Source: Embiotoca jacksoni
Lineage: Eukaryota; Chordata; Actinopteri; Embiotocidae
Direction: 5' to 3'
Assembly (NCBI GenBank): GCA_022577435.1
Contig: JAKOON010000012.1
Span: 9,913,412-9,977,411, forward strand
DNA: 64,000 nucleotides
A program made the position numbers and the translations under genes. Below, one piece after another: positions 59,600-64,000 of the stretch. The notes below the pieces were generated by a model. It had not been told where the DNA came from. It saw nothing but the letters and a program-made list of their open reading frames with translations, and ran no database searches. Within the stretch, counting starts at the first letter, position 1. Each line of letters opens with the position of its first letter.

Positions 59600-62031
59600 T
59601 CACCTGCAAAAAAAGACAACAAAGAAAATGTACTTGTTATTCTTCAAAGCAAGCACGTTCGAGTTGAGTGTAGATACCACATCCTGCAGCGTGTTGTTAG
59701 CAGATCGCCGCAGCATCACTTGCAGCTCTAATTGCCGTTTACCTGATCTCTGGGTTGCGATGACGCAGGACCTGAGACAGCAGCTCAGAGGTTTGCTGGA
59801 AGCAGTGACTCAGCTCATCCAGCTTCTGCTCCATGGAGAGGATACGCTGCTCCAGCTCCCGGTAGGAATTGTTCCAGTTGGCACTGAGGTCACACATAAT
59901 CATCTGCATCTGTTGAGATTCAAACATATAGGCAAAGATTTTTGTATTCAGTGGTGATAAACACACTGGGGTCAAACTACAACCTCAAGCCTGTGGAGTC
60001 TGGAGACACATTTTAAATGTATGTTTCAGATTTGTGGTAAACTTTCTGACTGATTGACACGCTATGGTAATGTGGATGTGGTGCACTTCCAAGACAACTC
60101 AGTGGGGCAGACTCGAAACCACCCCATTGTTGCCAGCGTAGGAAACATGTCACGATGCTTGGCAGCCCCCTTGCAGCAACCAGGATTCAGAAAAGACGCC
60201 AATAACAGCAGCTCTTTTTTTTTTTAGTGCGATGTGCTCGCTATGTGGCTCAGCTTCAGTCAATATGAGAGAGCAGCACGCGTCGTTTACTGCGCGCCTA
60301 TTAGACTGTAACTGATTGTAAAGTGACTGTGGCAGGGTTTTCTTTTGACCCAGGGGCTGCACTCGCAGTCTGGAAAAATCAGATTTATTTTCCATATAAA
60401 TCAATCAATTACAATTAGTACCTATCTTTTTATGTCTCTTTATCTTGGGTTTATTCCACATGGAAATAATACCCGGGCCTGGAAATGACTGATTAATTTG
60501 TCAGGAATTCAAACCTCATCATTCAAATTTTGAAGATTCAATGTGTTTGAACAAACGAGCGATAAACAGCCGAGTGTGAAATAATTTCTGGAGTCTTTAC
60601 AGTGAAACATGTACAAAATATTGCAGTGATAGCTGTCGTTTACCTTTGGGAGATCCACCATCTGACTCACGTGATCTCTCAATATTCTTTGTTTGAGGCG
60701 TAAATGCCTAAATCTGTGCAGAAAAAAAACAAGTCAGATCTCAGATTGGTGAAAGAATTTCAATCAAACCTGCATATTAATAACATCACTCTAAATGTTA
60801 CATCAGGACATGGGCAGGAAAACAAGATCAATGTTATTTGATTTATTTATTTTGGATTAAAAATATAATCTAAAAAGATTAAAACAATAATAAAAAGACA
60901 ATATGGTGTTACTATGGGTTTAAATGCTCCAATAATAGTTAGAATGCCCATCTGCAGATGCTGCATCCTATTTTTGGACAAAAAGTGCTGGAACAATACA
61001 GAACCCCTGATTTTGGGAGGAATATGCTGACAATCAAGTATTCCACTACTCAACAGGGAGGAGTCCTGCTGAGTTGGTTAAACAGCTATAAAACATTGCT
61101 AGAAGGTTTTTGACATACAGAGGTGGAAAAGGTCTAAATTTAGTACCCTAGATGGATGAAACCAGAAGAGAACTACGGAAACCACTACTGCAATCAAGCA
61201 CCCAGTCTGTGAAGACATTAGAGTGATGGAGCGATGGTCTCATTACAGGACACTGCTCTTAATCCCAAGGTGTGGAAGTTCCTCCATCTCATACTTTCCA
61301 CAGTGTTTATTTATAGTGGTTCAGCCTAGTTTAAAGCAGGAAGTACCACCCGCCACACAGGCTAACATACCCTCACACGTGTACCGTACTCCTGTTGTGG
61401 ACTGTACAGTATAATCACTCTTCTCGATATCCTGTTTTATGCAATCCACTTGTTCTTAGGAAAAGAGGTTGGGCTCGATAACAAGAGAACTCAGACAGAG
61501 ATGAAAAAGGTCCAAAAGAATAATAACAAAGTTCGTGCCTCATTATAATGGCTTTTTCTTTTTCTCCTTTATCTTGATGAGTTAATCAGAGGACACACAA
61601 TATTTTGTGAAATACTGTGAAATAATATACAAAATGACAAAAACGTTGCCTCAGATTCTGTAAAATAAAAGGGTGGACCCATGTACACACATGCCCTGCC
61701 AACATAAGAAGGGCGAACAAATCTAATTGGTAATCTAAATTAACCATTAAAATCGGTGACTCTGTGGTTAAGCATGTTGACACTAACTTAATGACCCAGA
61801 AAATACACATGTAAGGCACACAAACCACCACCCACTTACATCCTTCATTCAGACTCAAACACACAGATACGCTGCCTGAGGCCATCATTTCTGCGATACA
61901 GTAACTCACACTCTGATGGCTTCCAGAAGGTATCTCTGGTGTCTTCGGTGTTCACCACGGTTTCCCTTTGCCAGGTTTGCACGGTGCAGAAGCCAGCATT
62001 CTCGGAGCACATTAGCAGCAGCGTGGCGGAT
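59600..62031 (-). CDS. kcnn4: KCNN4 (KCa3.1) intermediate-conductance Ca2+-activated K+ channel, C-terminal part
   Basis: Four 3' exons: 62031-61910, 60713-60644, 59909-59743, 59603-59600 (the last only completes Arg and gives TGA). Phases agree (0/2, 2/0, 0/2, 2/stop). They encode the calmodulin-binding segment (AAANVLRECW ... HRRHQRYLLEAI), then FRHLRLKQRILRDHVSQMVD and a heptad-rich coiled coil MEQKLDELSHCF. This aligns with the C-terminus of human KCNN4 (AARVLQEAW ... FRQVRLKHRKLRE ... KLDALTELL). The short tail favours KCNN4 over the longer SK channels. The position of the phosphorylatable H358 of the human protein is Gln here. Membrane segments and pore lie outside the window. Confidence 0.88.
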
Positions 62032-62580
62032 CTGGTCAAAGAGGCAGACACATTAAAATGGTCCGATCAAACATCCAGGAGCAGAAACGTGGTGATAAGA
62101 ACATCAAGATAAAGTTGATCAAACTTGAAAGCTTGACTGAAAAAAATAACACAGAGCTACTTGTATCTTTTAAACATTTTACTGCAGGAAGTAAAAGCAT
62201 GAGTCACGTAAACCAGCTGATTAAATCCAGATCATCTTTCTTTTTCCAACCGTTTGCTTTATGCTGATTTTAGATAATAAACAACTATTAGGTCTTACTT
62301 TCACAAAGAGCCTTAATAATTTATAAAACAGGCCATACAGTTACACTCAGGTCTTGTCATTGCATCATTTCTCTACTAACAGCTTTTTGCACTTTTCTCT
62401 TTGATTCTATTCGTGTCTGTTTGTCTTCCTGCCCAAATCACTGTAACTGCCCTGTGATGATGTCACGCTGGCCCTGTTGTGAGGGTTATTAATAGCGGTT
62501 GTCAGAGTTTGCATCCAGATGTCTTCCCTTGTTCCCATCAGTGTAAATCTGGACTGCACCAGATAGCTCCGAAGGATGCG

Positions 62581-62710
<130 letters not shown>

Positions 62711-62998
62711 GAAACAACCACAAGCAAGGCATAAAGATGCACCTAGTGACAGGATGCAGCTACCAGGAGAAAGGAAATGGTTGTATCCTCCAAAGCAGTG
62801 CAGCTACTGCAGTCAGACTTTGCTTTACAGTTTGGTGAGGAGCTGTAGCACCACATGCAGAACACAGAAACTGACAGTGTAGGAACTCCATCAGTCATTA
62901 CACATTTAGGTGTATTTGTATGACAGTGGCACGGACAACATTTCCTCTTAAGCACCTTTTTCCCATCAACAAGCAAACACTTGAAACCTGCCACTTTC

Positions 62999-63060
62999 AC
63001 GCACACACACACACAAACACACACACACGCACACGCACACGCGCGCGCGCAAATACACAC
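62999..63060. repeat. CA/CG microsatellite
   Basis: CACACA passing into CACGCACG and GCGCGC, the alternating purine-pyrimidine type that can adopt Z-DNA. Confidence 0.9.
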
Positions 63061-64000
63061 GTAAGCTCAGTTTCCTGCCTGCCGCTGCACCGTCCTAAAC
63101 TGACACAGGTTTCTTTCCTGACAGAGATAAGATTATTTCCTCTGTTTGACGCCTTGAAAAGGCCATAAAGAGGTTGGCAAAGCTCGTCTCCCTCCTCTTT
63201 TCCCACACCATCCTGTCCTTTGGTGTCTCTTGTTTTAGAACACGATTTTCTTTTTTTTTTAAAGAATCAAAAACCAAAACATGCATGAAACGTGGAAAAT
63301 AGTGACGCATCCATCCTGACATCTCTATCCGCTTTATCATGTTTCTTGTTTGTGTTGTTACACTGCAGTAACCTCTGAACAAAAGGAGGGGACTGACTGT
63401 GGATAAAAGTTTATGTAGGAAAGTTTATGCAATTATTAAATATTATTTTCCAAATGCTGCAAAAATAAGAGCCACTATTTTCAATTTACGTAGCTCACAT
63501 TAGAGGAACTCAAGATCCATGTATTAAGCCTCATTTATTACAGATTGCAATTCAGATCTCTTTTTTTTATGTTGGTACAGCAGAGGCTGTGATGTTATTT
63601 ACTTTGGCAAAGCAAATTTAAGATGATTTTCCACATTAAGATTCGATTATCTGACCTATATTGAGCTGTTAATTTGTTAATAATTAATAGTAGTTAGTTT
63701 TAACTAACACTAAAGGCCATTTTCTTTAAATCATCAACAGAAAAATAACATACTTTGGCACTTTCAATAAAAATAACATTCTTTACATAACTACCAAGCA
63801 TTTTCCAAAGCATACCAAAGCATTTTATTTTGTTATATTACTGCTGTCTGGCAATGCAGCACAGACTTTTTAAATCATTCTGCACTTAGCGCTGCATTAC
63901 CGCGCAATGGTCCAGTGACTCTGACAACAACAGACACAGACATGGTGCTCATTTTGATGGATTATCTAACCTAAACAAGTTTAAAATCTTTGCAAGCTAA

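Overview
The window reads as vertebrate nuclear DNA from a ray-finned fish. It has small phase-1 exons encoding single Ig domains, GT-AG introns, a Tc1/mariner element, RTE/Rex-type retrotransposon tails, a Ty3/gypsy fragment, an RNase H-bearing LINE and many microsatellites. There are no bacterial-type operons. No organism name can be read from the sequence. Exon coordinates are my own splice-site reading, checked by codon phase.

Layout. (1) 0.6-5.6 kb, minus strand: a Siglec-like gene with a signal peptide, one V-set domain, three C2-type domains and a membrane segment; the cytoplasmic tail is not resolved. (2) 6.4-9.6 kb, plus strand: a CpG-containing first exon and spliced exons of an unrecognised transcript with a possible 45-codon ORF. 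(3) 9.9-15.0 kb: a retrotransposon graveyard with a Rex-like 3' tail, a decayed gypsy RT fragment and a decayed LINE with CCHC, endonuclease, RT and RNase H parts. (4) 15-21 kb: mostly unrecognised non-coding DNA plus one interspersed repeat. (5) 21.03-23.52 kb, plus: a complete two-Ig Siglec-like receptor with a tail made of very small exons. (6) 27.2-40.2 kb, plus: the most unusual part, an array of four V and seven intact C2 exons in phase 1. It has one signal-peptide exon at the start and one membrane exon near the end. It contains a recent 2.76-kb tandem duplication and ends in a microexon tail. A Tc1 element inside its last intron interrupts an unrecognised antisense ORF. (7) 40.4-42.6 kb: a 20-bp minisatellite and copied segments of the array. 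(8) 43.2-44.7 kb, minus: a two-domain Ly6/uPAR gene with a GPI signal. (9) 46.05-53.61 kb, minus: complete smg9 in 13 exons. (10) 55.39-57.27 kb, plus: a 625-residue C2H2 zinc-finger protein, head to head with smg9. (11) 59.6-62.0 kb, minus: the last four exons of kcnn4; the rest lies beyond the window.

How it fits together. The left two thirds is a fast-changing immune-receptor neighbourhood, with sialic-acid-lectin-type Ig domains and tyrosine-containing tails. The right third is a conserved block: smg9, kcnn4 and uPAR/LYPD-type genes are also neighbours on human 19q13. The features most worth following up are the multi-V Siglec array that lacks the ligand-binding arginine, the repeated W-S-R-F/Y-S-R tail microexons, and the excess of amino-acid-changing differences between the two copies of the young duplication.
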